64,000 nt of DNA. Origin: Lutibacter sp. Hel_I_33_5 (GTDB lineage Bacteria; Bacteroidota; Bacteroidia; Flavobacteriales; Flavobacteriaceae). Of this stretch, positions 9,732-19,592 are shown in pieces; within the stretch, counting starts at the first letter, position 1; every line of letters starts with the position of its first letter. The stretch is from NCBI RefSeq assembly GCF_007827455.1, contig NZ_VISM01000001.1, positions 836,001 through 900,000 on the forward strand, written 5' to 3'. The notes below the pieces were generated by a model. That model was not told where the DNA came from and did not search any database. It was given only the letters and a program-made list of their open reading frames with translations. The position numbers and the translations under genes were made by a program.

Positions 9732-10844
9732 CTAATAATCTTCCCAAATTTCTCCTAAATCCATTGACAATCCGAATCTAAGTGAATTCTCTAATGGATT
9801 ATTTATATCTGATGAATTAATTAAATAGGATAAATCTATATTTAATGCGTTGGTTTTAAATCCAGCACCTAAAGTAAAATACTTTCTATTACCTTTTAAT
9901 TCACTTTCATTAAAGTATCCAGCTCTTAATGCAAAAGCATTGTTATATAAATATTCTGCACCTAATGCCCATGTAAATTCTTTAATCTCTTCACTAAATC
10001 CTCCTGGAGCATCTCCAAAAGAAGTAAAAATACCAGAAATCCATCCTTTATCTTGATCCGAACCATCTAATTGTGGAGATGGAACTAGAAGTTTTGTAAA
10101 TTCTAAATTTGCACTTACAATATTATAATCGTCTAAAATAAAATCAAAACCTCCACCAAACTTTAAGTTTGTTGGTATAAAATCTTCTTCACCTGCAACA
10201 TAAGATACTTTAGGTCCAATATTTGCAATATTAAATCCTACACGATAACGCCCGTTAAAAGTTCCGTAATTCTCTTCAGTTGATTGATAATATCCTGAAA
10301 CATCAACTCCAAAAGAGTTAATTGCCTGTAGAGTTGGATTCTGAACGTTTAACTTTAAATTAGAACTTATATAACGTAAACTAACTCCCATAGAGAAAGT
10401 CTCACTTAATTTTAAAGCATATGTACCTGATAAAGTAAATTCATTTGGATTAATTGTTCCTGTAGGATTTCCAGCAGTATCTGTTAAATCTACTTGACCT
10501 AAAGAGAAATATCTAAAATCTGCTCCCCAAGCTGCATTTTCACTAAACCTATTAATATAAGATGCACTACCTATAAAAATATCATCGGTTAAATTACGCA
10601 ACCATGGCGAATAATTTAAACCAACTCTAACTTGTCTTGTACTAAATGCAATTTTAGATGGATTATGAAATAATGAGTTTGCATCTGCAGAAGTAGAAAC
10701 TCCAACATCTCCCATCCCTCCTGCTCTAGCATCGGGTACAATTAATAAAAACGGTGTTGCCGTTGTAATTCCGCTTCTAGTCTGTGCATTAATTTTTGTA
10801 ATAAAAAGACTACATAACAGTAAACATATTCCTAATTTCTTCAT
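9732..10844 (-). CDS. porV: Type IX secretion system outer-membrane protein PorV
   Basis: PorV (LptO) is a FadL-like outer-membrane beta-barrel that carries cargo from the type IX translocon to the sortase PorU. The 370-residue protein has a cleavable signal (ending NAQTRS), then the characteristic TPFLLIVPDARAGGMGDVGV, followed by alternating beta strands and a C-terminal SLRFGLSMDLGEIWEDY. It lies 36 bases downstream of porU on the same strand, the usual gene order in Bacteroidota, and the pair probably forms an operon. Confidence is high from the signature and synteny. Confidence 0.95.
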   Translation of the reverse strand: MKKLGICLLLCSLFITKINAQTRSGITTATPFLLIVPDARAGGMGDVGVSTSADANSLFHNPSKIAFSTRQVRVGLNYSPWLRNLTDDIFIGSASYINRFSENAAWGADFRYFSLGQVDLTDTAGNPTGTINPNEFTLSGTYALKLSETFSMGVSLRYISSNLKLNVQNPTLQAINSFGVDVSGYYQSTEENYGTFNGRYRVGFNIANIGPKVSYVAGEEDFIPTNLKFGGGFDFILDDYNIVSANLEFTKLLVPSPQLDGSDQDKGWISGIFTSFGDAPGGFSEEIKEFTWALGAEYLYNNAFALRAGYFNESELKGNRKYFTLGAGFKTNALNIDLSYLINSSDINNPLENSLRFGLSMDLGEIWEDY

Positions 10845-10880
10845 TTTGTTTGTTTGTTTTGGTTGGCAAATATCTAACTT

Positions 10881-13800
10881 TTATTGAAGTATTACTAATT
10901 TTTCGTACTTCTCTGCTGATAGATTATTAATGGTTGATTTCACTTTTAATTTATAAATATATACTCCTTTTCCTATTCTATTACCAAAATCATCTAAACC
11001 ATTCCAGGTGATTGACCTTGATAAATTCCCCGTTGTTGTAATGGTTTGATTAATTGTTTTAATCAATTTACCTGATACTGTAAATATTTGAACTTGAACT
11101 TCTAAAGGTTCGTTTGGTTTGTTATGATTAAACCAAAATTCTGTATAGTTTACAAACGGGTTTGGATAGTTTAAAACATTCTCTAAATTAAAGATCGCGT
11201 CGCTTACTACCACGAAGTTTAACGTAGCTTCTGATGAATTATTGTACGTGTCCCACGCTTTAATTTTCAAGGTATGATTACCTACTGATAAATCTCTTAG
11301 TTTATAAGTTACTTTCCCTTTTGTAAAGTCGTTTAATTCGGTTTCGTAAAAGTCATTTAGCACTATCGGATTAGAATCATCTCCATCTAACACGGCAACT
11401 ATATCGTGATCTATTGCAGTAATTGAGGTATTTATTCCACTAATATCTGACAGCTTTACAATAATATTTGGCGACGCATTTACATTCCCTCCATCTATAA
11501 AGGATTCATCATTCATAAATAAATTGACTTCAGGACCAACTGAATCATCGGGTGCATTTTTATTGATTCCTCCTACAATAATATCAAAATTTGAGCCTGC
11601 TTTATCAATTTTTCCATTTTCTGCATAAAAACTTAACTTCCCATTTCCAAAAGCAACTTTTATATCTTTTGGCACAATAAAATCAAACTTAAATTTTCCA
11701 TTCTGAACTGTAGATTTCCCTCTAAACATTTTACTGTCTTGGGTATCAAAAAGGTTTTTTATTCCAAATCCATCATTATCTAATGTTGATTTCTCTATAG
11801 GTTTGTCAAAAATTATAGTAGATAAAGTTCCGTTAAAATCTGTAAGCGTATTATTTGAGTTATTTGTTACGACTCCTTCAAAACTAACATTAGACAAGGC
11901 TTTAAGTGTATCTATTTTCTGAGTAATATCAACACCATTCATTTTGGTAATCTTTACATTTGGTTGTGGAATTGCCAATTTCATAGCTGGATCGCCAAAA
12001 TAATAAATAAAGAATTTTTGAATTGAACCTGGAAACTCATTTTTTGCTTTTGCTAAAGACTCTGCTATTGTTAAATCTTCATCATTAAATTCTAATAAAA
12101 TCTCTACTAAATCTTCATTAAAACTCTGTCCTGTAGAAATAAAAACTTCTCTTGTAGTTGTAATCATACTTACCGCACCACCATTTGGATTCCAAAAAGT
12201 TAATTCTCCAGCCGTTTCCCTATTTGGGTTATCAAACCTAGAAAATTCACAAGTTACAGTTACAAGTAATGGTAACGTTTTAGGATTGTTAAAAGATTGA
12301 ATTTGTGTTTTCTCTAAAAATCGTTCTGATGCAAACCCATCTTCTCCTCCGTGACCAAAATAATCTAATAATAAAGTCCCTTTTTCGATTGCATTTGTAA
12401 TTGCATTACTTACTTGTGGATATCGTTCTCCACCCGAAGAGTTTTCTTGCTTAAAGGCATCTGCATAGATTTTATTTACATTAAAAATTGGTTTTTTGCT
12501 TCTTACTGAGTCTGCAATTTTTTCTACACCGCTTTGTAATGAAATATCAGAATTTGCATCTATATCATCTGCTAAAAAAGTAACTGTATTTCGCCAGTCT
12601 CCAAATGAATCTAAATTATAATAACTCAATATTTTATCTACAACTTCTTTTGCTTGCTGCAAATCTGAAACTGGTATTCTTCCTGATGTAACATCTACAG
12701 TATCAGAACTTCGCATAATACCTTCATCATCTTCTAACATCACAAAATAGTCGTCTGTAACATAAGAAAACGCTAGATTAAAGCTATTAAATGCCTCATA
12801 GACAGGAATTATATTATTATTCTCTGTAATTCTATCTTTATAATCGTAGGAAGCATCACCAAAAAAACAAACGTATTTTAATTTCTTATCTGCAACTGTA
12901 TTTGTTGAATATAGATGTTTAATAAAATCTCTTATCCCTGTAATATCTTTAGATCCTGAAGCGAATTCATTATATATTTCTTCCAGAATTACTACTTTGG
13001 AAGTTAAGTTTGAGTTTTCTTGATGATAATCTGCTAAACGCTGTGCTTGTTCTGAAAGTTCTGAACTAGTAATTACTAAATAATTTACATCTTGTAAACC
13101 GTGTAAATTTTGATTGGCTACTTTTCCGTCTTTTATTGCTTCTGGAACGTAAAAATCTGATTCATTTAAAACTATAAACTCTTTTAAAACTCCGTTATTA
13201 GATTTAAAAGTAAAGTTTCCTCCCGAGCTTTCATTATTGATTTTTGCTGGATTAATAGGATCAGTTACATCCCAAAGTTGAAAAATATTAGTAGCATTTT
13301 GAATACTATATTCCGCAATCCCTGTTAAAGTTGCTTGATTAAAATTTCTAAATGAAAATTGTTTATCATTAACTATTAATTGTTTTTCTCCTATTATCTC
13401 AATATAATCTAAATATGCTTTTGAGGAAGGATTTCCGGCATTATCATAGGTCATGACAACATCAATTTCGTTAGCTGAATTATTAAACGTAATTGATTTA
13501 AATGTTGTACCCGCTTTTGTTAATCCGCTTGGAGAAATTAAAGGCAATCCCATTTTAAAATTATTTTGATTATTCAAAGTAACATCAAAAAATGTAGTGC
13601 TAGTAGAAGCAGATACTACATTTACATTTACAGTAATAGCACTATTTTGTACTGAATTATTAAATGGTATTTTAAAATTTTGCTTATTTTCTACAGCAAA
13701 ACTCTCACCAAACCATTGTGATCCTGCTGCAAATAAATTTACTTGTTCTTTTTCATAAAAAACAAAATCATTGAACGTTGTTAGTTGCTGTGTTGAAGTG

Positions 13801-14276
13801 TTGGTTAAAGGAGTTTTGTTTGTAACTCTTTTTCCATTACTAGCATCAACCTTAATAAAGTAATACCCTTTATCTGAATATATATTTTGCCTATGTTTTG
13901 CTGTTTTATTTACTGAATCTACTACCCAATCATGAGGGCCTTTTGCATAAAAAAGAATAAAATCGTTCGCATCAAAAGAACCATCACCTTCTCCTTCTAT
14001 ATATATAGCATTCTCTTTTAAATCATCATATCTAGGAGCACTATTTAAATTTGGCAATAAATTTCCACCATTTCCATAGATGTGAATTTTTCTGGGATCT
14101 ATATTATTAACATCAACTCCTATTTGACCTAACAAGTTTTTGTCAATTTTAAATACTCCGGTAGTATCAATAGAAAACTTGAACCAAGTTCCTTCTGATA
14201 AAACAGATTTTGTTACTTGAGTGAATCCATAAAAACATTGGATTAAAAAGAAAAATAGTAGTGCGTTTTTTTTCAT
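10881..14276 (-). CDS. porU: Type IX secretion system sortase PorU
   Basis: PorU is the gingipain-like sortase that removes C-terminal sorting domains from type IX cargo and attaches the protein to the cell surface. The 1131-residue product has a signal peptide (MKKNALLFFFLIQCFYG), a peptidase C25 domain with catalytic His642 in DYFGHGGEDGF and Cys676 in VTVTCEFSRFDNP, and an Ig-like C-terminal part. It ends in a FlgD-like or sorting-type region that starts at LNYPNPFVNYTEFWF. It faces gldJ across 204 bases and precedes porV, as in other gliding flavobacteria. Length is normal for the family. Confidence 0.96.
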   Translation of the reverse strand: MKKNALLFFFLIQCFYGFTQVTKSVLSEGTWFKFSIDTTGVFKIDKNLLGQIGVDVNNIDPRKIHIYGNGGNLLPNLNSAPRYDDLKENAIYIEGEGDGSFDANDFILFYAKGPHDWVVDSVNKTAKHRQNIYSDKGYYFIKVDASNGKRVTNKTPLTNTSTQQLTTFNDFVFYEKEQVNLFAAGSQWFGESFAVENKQNFKIPFNNSVQNSAITVNVNVVSASTSTTFFDVTLNNQNNFKMGLPLISPSGLTKAGTTFKSITFNNSANEIDVVMTYDNAGNPSSKAYLDYIEIIGEKQLIVNDKQFSFRNFNQATLTGIAEYSIQNATNIFQLWDVTDPINPAKINNESSGGNFTFKSNNGVLKEFIVLNESDFYVPEAIKDGKVANQNLHGLQDVNYLVITSSELSEQAQRLADYHQENSNLTSKVVILEEIYNEFASGSKDITGIRDFIKHLYSTNTVADKKLKYVCFFGDASYDYKDRITENNNIIPVYEAFNSFNLAFSYVTDDYFVMLEDDEGIMRSSDTVDVTSGRIPVSDLQQAKEVVDKILSYYNLDSFGDWRNTVTFLADDIDANSDISLQSGVEKIADSVRSKKPIFNVNKIYADAFKQENSSGGERYPQVSNAITNAIEKGTLLLDYFGHGGEDGFASERFLEKTQIQSFNNPKTLPLLVTVTCEFSRFDNPNRETAGELTFWNPNGGAVSMITTTREVFISTGQSFNEDLVEILLEFNDEDLTIAESLAKAKNEFPGSIQKFFIYYFGDPAMKLAIPQPNVKITKMNGVDITQKIDTLKALSNVSFEGVVTNNSNNTLTDFNGTLSTIIFDKPIEKSTLDNDGFGIKNLFDTQDSKMFRGKSTVQNGKFKFDFIVPKDIKVAFGNGKLSFYAENGKIDKAGSNFDIIVGGINKNAPDDSVGPEVNLFMNDESFIDGGNVNASPNIIVKLSDISGINTSITAIDHDIVAVLDGDDSNPIVLNDFYETELNDFTKGKVTYKLRDLSVGNHTLKIKAWDTYNNSSEATLNFVVVSDAIFNLENVLNYPNPFVNYTEFWFNHNKPNEPLEVQVQIFTVSGKLIKTINQTITTTGNLSRSITWNGLDDFGNRIGKGVYIYKLKVKSTINNLSAEKYEKLVILQ

Positions 14277-14480
14277 ATATATTCACTCAAAGAACGTAAA
14301 ATATCTGAACATATTTTAACGCATTCATAGAATTATTATACTAAAGCAAAAAAGCAATCGTTATAAGGTTTGATGTAACAAAAGAGATGTTTTTAATTTT
14401 ATTTATTTTCATTTGTATGGAAAAAGATTTATTGTAAATTGCATCACTAGTAAAAAACCCTTAACAATTTTAAATAAGCA

Positions 14481-16169
14481 ATGAAATACTTATTAAAATT
14501 AACTTTATTGATTACCGCTGGAGTTATATTAACTGGCTGTAACAGCGCCTCTAAAGGCAAATCTACATTAACAGGATGGAACTTTAATGATCCTAGATAT
14601 GGTAACTATTTAAAAGGAAAAACTTTTGGAGGACAAGATGCTCCAGGCGGAATGGTTGCTATAGAGGGAGGTACTTTTACCATGGGACAAGTTCAAGATG
14701 ATGTTATGTTTGACTGGAATACTACTCCGCAAACCATGCACGTTCGTTCTTTTTATATGGATGAATCTGAAGTTACAAACTCAGAATATTTATTATACCT
14801 ACAGGTAACTAAAGATGTTTTTCCACCAAGTGAAGAAAAATACAAACATATTTATAATGCAGCTTTACCTGACACCTTGGTTTGGAGAAAAAGTTTAGGA
14901 AATACCGATTTATTATCCGAAAACTATTTAAGACATCCCGCATATGCGGATTACCCTGTAGTTGGTGTAAGTTATTTACAAGCAGTACAATATTGTAAAT
15001 GGCGAACTAACGCTGTAAATATCAAAAGATTAATTGATAGAGGTGTTTTAAAAAATGTTTTAGCAGTTGATACAATTAGAAATTATTTCGATACCGATGT
15101 TTATTTAGAAAACCCAAAATTATTATTTAAAGGAGACTCCACAGTTTATAAAAGAGGCTTACCAGATAATAAAGTAAGACAACGAGGTCAACCAAAACCT
15201 CCAAAAGGCTCATTTACTGGAAGACAAGTTACTTCGGCTGATGGTATTCTTGCACAAAAATTTAGGCTTCCAACTGAAGCAGAATGGGAATATGCAGCAA
15301 AGTCAGTTATAGAAAATAGAGAGTACAATACCATAAGAGGTAGAAAAAAATATGCTTGGAATGGTAAATATACAAGAGACAAATCTAAACGATATAAAGG
15401 AGATCATTTAGCAAACTTTAAACAGAGTAAAGGTGATTATAGTGGATTAGCTGGATGGAGTACAGATGGTTCTGATATTCCTATAAAAGTAAAATCATAC
15501 CCTCCAAATGCATTTGGTTTATATGATATGTCTGGAAATGTTTCTGAATGGGTTGCTGATGTTTATCGTCCTATTATAGATGCTGAAGCAAATGACTTCA
15601 ATTACTTTAGAGGAAATATATTTACGAAAAAGTTAATTGGAGAAGATGGTAAAGTTGTTATTGTTGGAGATTCTAACAATGCTTTAGTAGAATACGATAC
15701 ATTACCTGACGGGAAAATTATTCCGAAAAACTTACCAGGAACAATAAAATATGTACCACAAACAAAAGACGAAACATACATGAGAAGAAACTATAGAGTT
15801 TCTGATAATGTAAACAAAAACGATGGAGATAGAAACTCTACAAGACATTTTGAAGAAGATGAGGATAGATTTGCTTCTAAAGCAAGAATGTATAATTCTC
15901 CTTTAAAACCAGAAAATGATATTGATGTAGATACTGGAAGAAAAATCAAGAAATATGATGAAGCAAAAAGGACAACACTAATAAGTAACCAAACAAGGGT
16001 TGTAAAAGGTGGTTCTTGGAATGATAGAGAATACTGGTTAGACCCTTCTCAAAGACGTTATTTACCAGAATATATGTCTGCTAACTATATTGGATTTAGA
16101 TGTGTTTCTGATATTGTTGGCCCTTTAACTTTTAAGAAAAGAAAAGCAAGAAATCCTTCTAGAAATTAA
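14481..16169 (+). CDS. gldJ: Gliding motility lipoprotein GldJ
   Basis: GldJ is an outer-membrane lipoprotein needed for gliding and stable type IX secretion in Flavobacterium johnsoniae. The 562-residue protein has a lipobox LTGC (Cys20) and a formylglycine-generating-enzyme (SUMF1-like) fold: VAIEGGTFTMG, RLPTEAEWEYAAK, YDMSGNVSEWVADVY and GGSWNDREYWLDPSQRR, closing with YIGFRCVSD. A lysine/arginine tail follows. Long insertions between these blocks are usual for GldJ. It is transcribed away from porU and ends before a strong hairpin terminator, so it forms its own unit. Confidence 0.96.
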   Translation: MKYLLKLTLLITAGVILTGCNSASKGKSTLTGWNFNDPRYGNYLKGKTFGGQDAPGGMVAIEGGTFTMGQVQDDVMFDWNTTPQTMHVRSFYMDESEVTNSEYLLYLQVTKDVFPPSEEKYKHIYNAALPDTLVWRKSLGNTDLLSENYLRHPAYADYPVVGVSYLQAVQYCKWRTNAVNIKRLIDRGVLKNVLAVDTIRNYFDTDVYLENPKLLFKGDSTVYKRGLPDNKVRQRGQPKPPKGSFTGRQVTSADGILAQKFRLPTEAEWEYAAKSVIENREYNTIRGRKKYAWNGKYTRDKSKRYKGDHLANFKQSKGDYSGLAGWSTDGSDIPIKVKSYPPNAFGLYDMSGNVSEWVADVYRPIIDAEANDFNYFRGNIFTKKLIGEDGKVVIVGDSNNALVEYDTLPDGKIIPKNLPGTIKYVPQTKDETYMRRNYRVSDNVNKNDGDRNSTRHFEEDEDRFASKARMYNSPLKPENDIDVDTGRKIKKYDEAKRTTLISNQTRVVKGGSWNDREYWLDPSQRRYLPEYMSANYIGFRCVSDIVGPLTFKKRKARNPSRN

Positions 16170-16191
16170 AAAATAATTTAAAAATATCTTT

Positions 16192-16226
16192 AACCTCATT
16201 GTATCTTAATTCAATGAGGTTTTTTT
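16192..16226 (+). terminator. Intrinsic terminator after gldJ
   Basis: A perfect 10-base stem (AACCTCATTG at 16192-16201 with CAATGAGGTT at 16212-16221) encloses a 10-base loop and runs into a T tract. It lies 22 bases past the gldJ stop and 12 bases before murF, so it should end gldJ transcripts and leave murF to another start. Confidence 0.85.
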
Positions 16227-16237
16227 ATATTTAAAAA

Positions 16238-17494
16238 ATGAAAATTGAAACACTCTATAAATTATATTCTCAACATTATTTAGTTGATACCGACACCCGA
16301 AAAATAAGAGAGAACACATTTTTCTTTGCTTTAAAAGGTGATAATTTTAATGGAAATAAATTTGCAGAAGAAGCATTAAAAAAAGGAGCATCATATAGTA
16401 TTGTTGATGAAAAAGAATATAAAACTTCTGAAAATATTATTCTAGTTGATAATGTTTTAGAAGTATTACAGCAATTAGCTAACTTTCATAGAAAGTCTCT
16501 CAACATTCCTATTATTGGTCTAACGGGCAGTAACGGAAAAACTACTACCAAGGAATTAATAAATAGTGTTTTAAGTAAAAAACATCAAACAACAGCTACT
16601 TTAGGTAATTTAAACAATCATATCGGAGTACCCCTCACCTTACTTTCTATGACACCAAATACTGAAATTGGCATCGTAGAAATGGGCGCAAATCACTTAA
16701 AAGAAATTGAATTATTATCAAGTATTTGCGAACCTGATTACGGTTATATTACCAACTTTGGAAAAGCACATTTAGAAGGTTTCGGAAGTATAGAAGGCGT
16801 TATTAAAGGAAAATCTGAATTATATGACTTTCTAATAAATAATAATAAAACTGCTTTTATTAATCCTAATGATAAAATTCAAGTTGAAAAATCAAAGAAG
16901 TTAAAAACTATCCCATTCGAAAATTCGATTACCTATAAAGATGTGAATCCATTTGTAAAATTATCTTATAAAAACGATAAAATTCAAACTTCATTAATAG
17001 GGACATATAACTTTAATAATATAGCAGCAGCAATTACAATTGGTGAGTATTTTAAAGTTAAAGATATTGATATCATTTCTGCGATTGAAAATTACCAACC
17101 GAATAATAATCGTTCTCAAGTTATTCAGAAAAAATCCAACAAAATTATATTGGATGCATATAACGCTAACCCTACCAGTATGAAAGCTGCCTTAGAAAGT
17201 TTTAACAATCAAAAAGATAAAAACAAAACTGTTATTCTTGGTGATATGTTTGAATTAGGCATGGAAAGTAAAGAAGAACATCAAGAAATTGCAAATCTAT
17301 GTAATGAATTAAACTTTAATACTGTTTTTTTAGTTGGAGATAATTTTTATCAGACGAAAACAACATCACTTAAGTTTGAAAAATTTAATGACCTTAATGA
17401 ATATTTAAAATCAAAATCTTTTAAAAATAGTTCAATTTTAATTAAAGGATCAAGAGGAATGAGATTAGAAAAATTATTGGATATAATTGACTAA
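16238..17494 (+). CDS. murF: UDP-N-acetylmuramoyl-tripeptide--D-alanyl-D-alanine ligase
   Basis: MurF adds D-Ala-D-Ala to the UDP-MurNAc-tripeptide, the last cytoplasmic step of peptidoglycan precursor synthesis. The 418-residue protein has the Mur ligase layout: an N-terminal UDP-binding domain, the ATP P-loop GLTGSNGKTTTK (from residue 94), IVEMGANHLKEI, the DAYNANPTSMKAALESF block, and a C-terminal domain ending GSRGMRLEKLL. It sits outside any mur/dcw cluster, as in many Bacteroidota. Its stop codon overlaps the stop of the convergent kinase gene. Confidence 0.96.
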   Translation: MKIETLYKLYSQHYLVDTDTRKIRENTFFFALKGDNFNGNKFAEEALKKGASYSIVDEKEYKTSENIILVDNVLEVLQQLANFHRKSLNIPIIGLTGSNGKTTTKELINSVLSKKHQTTATLGNLNNHIGVPLTLLSMTPNTEIGIVEMGANHLKEIELLSSICEPDYGYITNFGKAHLEGFGSIEGVIKGKSELYDFLINNNKTAFINPNDKIQVEKSKKLKTIPFENSITYKDVNPFVKLSYKNDKIQTSLIGTYNFNNIAAAITIGEYFKVKDIDIISAIENYQPNNNRSQVIQKKSNKIILDAYNANPTSMKAALESFNNQKDKNKTVILGDMFELGMESKEEHQEIANLCNELNFNTVFLVGDNFYQTKTTSLKFEKFNDLNEYLKSKSFKNSSILIKGSRGMRLEKLLDIID

Positions 17495-18339
17495 TTAAGG
17501 TTTTTATGATATTCTAAAAGATTATCTATTGGCCTTTGGATAACATCAGTAATTACTAAGTTATTCTTTCTTGCAACTTTTTCTAAAATATCTCTAAAAT
17601 AAAAAGCTATTGAACCAATAAAATAGATTGGTGTTTCTTTTCCTTTATTAAATGGAAGAACCTTATATTTAAAAAACTCTTGAAATCCTTTTTTAATTAG
17701 TCTTTTTGTATATTTCTCTTCTTTAAATTCAAACATGAATTTGGCAAAAGAGGCTAAATACATATTCGGATTTGGCTTTCGATAAAGATTCATTTTAATT
17801 TCATCTTCATCTAAATTAAACTGATTATTAAATTCCTTTGCTATTTGTTTAGGCATTTTATTATAGAAAAAATCACGTAACAATTGCTTTCCAAAATAAT
17901 TCCCACTTGCTTCATCCATTACAGTATACCCTAATGATGCAACTAACATTTCTGTATCATTACCATTATAATAACAACTATTAGACCCTGTACCAAGTAT
18001 AGCAACGATAGCAGGGTTGTTTCCTGAAGAAGCGTATACAGCGGCAAGTAAATCTTCAGCAATATTTATAGTTGCATTACTAAAGATAGATGACATTACG
18101 TCTCGTAAAATCTCTATTGGTTTTTGAGTTCCACAACCTGCGCCATAAAAATGAATTTCTTTTACCTCATCTTTTATATTGATGAGTTGAAACATATTTA
18201 CAATTCTATTGTTTAATTCTTCTTTTGCAACAACAGCAGGATTCAAACCTAATGTTCTTGTTCTAAATACTTCATTTTTGTTTTCATCTAAAGCAATCCA
18301 ATCTGCTTTTGTAGAACCTCCATCTGCAATTAAAACCAT
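17491..18339 (-). CDS. BadF/BadG-type N-acetylglucosamine kinase-like ATPase
   Basis: The 282-residue protein belongs to the ASKHA ATPase group that includes eukaryotic N-acetylglucosamine kinase. The phosphate-binding DGGSTKADWIAL lies at the N-terminus, the second phosphate motif ILGTGSNSCYYNG near residue 125, and the adenosine motif region YFIGSIAFYF close to the end. Phosphorylation of an amino sugar during cell-wall recycling is the likely role (inferred; anmK elsewhere in the window fits such recycling). It has its own promoter upstream and shares three stop-codon bases with murF. Confidence 0.82.
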   Translation of the reverse strand: MVLIADGGSTKADWIALDENKNEVFRTRTLGLNPAVVAKEELNNRIVNMFQLINIKDEVKEIHFYGAGCGTQKPIEILRDVMSSIFSNATINIAEDLLAAVYASSGNNPAIVAILGTGSNSCYYNGNDTEMLVASLGYTVMDEASGNYFGKQLLRDFFYNKMPKQIAKEFNNQFNLDEDEIKMNLYRKPNPNMYLASFAKFMFEFKEEKYTKRLIKKGFQEFFKYKVLPFNKGKETPIYFIGSIAFYFRDILEKVARKNNLVITDVIQRPIDNLLEYHKNLN

Positions 18340-18357
18340 AAATATCTATTTAAAAAT

Positions 18358-18388
18358 CAAATATAGAATAAGGGTTTCTTATATACAA
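18358..18388 (-). promoter_or_regulatory. Bacteroidota-type promoter for the kinase gene
   Basis: On the minus strand a -7 element TATATTTG (18365-18358) is preceded, after 20 bases, by the -33 element TTG (18388-18386). This matches the Bacteroidota sigma-A consensus TTG-N19/23-TAnnTTTG. The predicted start of transcription is about 12 bases before the kinase ATG at 18339. Confidence 0.7.
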
Positions 18389-18463
18389 AGGTTTATAAAA
18401 CTTCAATCGTTTTCGAAAGAAAAAAATAAAAAAAATCATGAATAAATAATCTATAGAACTATT

Positions 18464-19567
18464 CTATATATTATTAATGAGATTAGCAACTCTTTTTATT
18501 TCATTTAATTTTAAATTAGAAGAAGAAGGAAGGCATAGTACTTTTTTATAAAAATCGTATGACTCATTTTCACCTATATAATTAAATGAAGTTAAATATG
18601 GCTGTCTATTAAGTGGAAACCATACCCTTCTTAAGAAAATATTATGTTTATTAGCAAAATCAATAATTTCAATAAGATCTTTTTCTTCATCTAACTTAAA
18701 GCAATTTAACCAATGATTCAATTTAACATCACTATTTACTGGTTGAAAAAGTTTTAGAAATTTACTATAATTATTATTTACCTTAATTTTATTTTTTAAT
18801 TCTATTTCTAAGTTATCAAGTTGATTCCAACCAACATAAGCTGCTAAATCATTCATTCTATAGTTATAAGCTAGCTTATCGTGAATATAATCATATTCAG
18901 ACATTTTAGAATGAGTAGATAATTGTTTAATTAAACTTCTTTCTTTTTTATTAGAAACAATTAAAGCCCCTCCACCAAAAGTAGTGTTTAATTTATTTGA
19001 ATTAAATGATAAAATTCCATAATCCGCAATTGTCCCACAATATTTACCTTTATATTTAGAGCCTAAAGATTCAGCAGAATCTTCAATTAACTTCAATCCG
19101 TACTTATTTTTAATACGTATCAACTCGTCCATATCACATGGAACACCATAAGAATGAGTAACAATAATAGCTTTGGGTTTCTTACCACTTTTTATTGTTT
19201 CTATAATAGCTTCTTCTAGATATTCAGTATTAATATTACCTGTTTCAAAATTAATATCAACAAAATAAGGTTCTGCTTTTAAATATAAAATTGGATTTAC
19301 AGTGGCAATAAAAGTTGAATTAGTACAAAATACTACATCTCCATCTTCTACCTCGGAAAGTATTAATGATAAGTGAATTGCTGCAGTTCCTGAAGATAAA
19401 CTACAAACTGTTTTATTTGTTTTTAGAATCCTTTTTAATTTATTTTCAAACTTTAATTGATGATATTTTGGATCTTTTTTTTTGCTTTCATAAAAAGAAA
19501 AAAAATCAAGTTCATCTATAAAAGGTAGATTAGGTTCTAACAGATGAATTTGCTTACTATTATTCAA
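18464..19567 (-). CDS. DegT/DnrJ/EryC1/StrS-family sugar aminotransferase
   Basis: The 367-residue protein is a PLP-dependent aminotransferase of the type that aminates keto-sugar nucleotides. Visible are the cofactor-contact region SLSSGTAAIHLSL, the aspartate block LIEDSAESLGSKYKGK, and the internal-aldimine lysine in SFNSNKLNTTFGGGALI. The N-terminus is short and atypical. It is the last gene of the minus-strand polysaccharide locus, 25 bases after the WecA-like phosphotransferase. Its substrate is unknown: it may supply an amino sugar for the chain (a WbpE-like partner of the WbpB-like dehydrogenase is one possibility) or for the initiating residue. Confidence 0.85.
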   Translation of the reverse strand: MNNSKQIHLLEPNLPFIDELDFFSFYESKKKDPKYHQLKFENKLKRILKTNKTVCSLSSGTAAIHLSLILSEVEDGDVVFCTNSTFIATVNPILYLKAEPYFVDINFETGNINTEYLEEAIIETIKSGKKPKAIIVTHSYGVPCDMDELIRIKNKYGLKLIEDSAESLGSKYKGKYCGTIADYGILSFNSNKLNTTFGGGALIVSNKKERSLIKQLSTHSKMSEYDYIHDKLAYNYRMNDLAAYVGWNQLDNLEIELKNKIKVNNNYSKFLKLFQPVNSDVKLNHWLNCFKLDEEKDLIEIIDFANKHNIFLRRVWFPLNRQPYLTSFNYIGENESYDFYKKVLCLPSSSNLKLNEIKRVANLINNI

Positions 19568-19592
19568 TAAAGTAATGTATTAAAAATGGAAA

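Noticed and set aside
18440..18470. Small inverted repeat (TATAGAA/TTCTATA) beyond the last polysaccharide gene as a terminator
   Set aside because: The stem is short and AT-only and overlaps the end of the coding sequence; the T run that follows is too far away.
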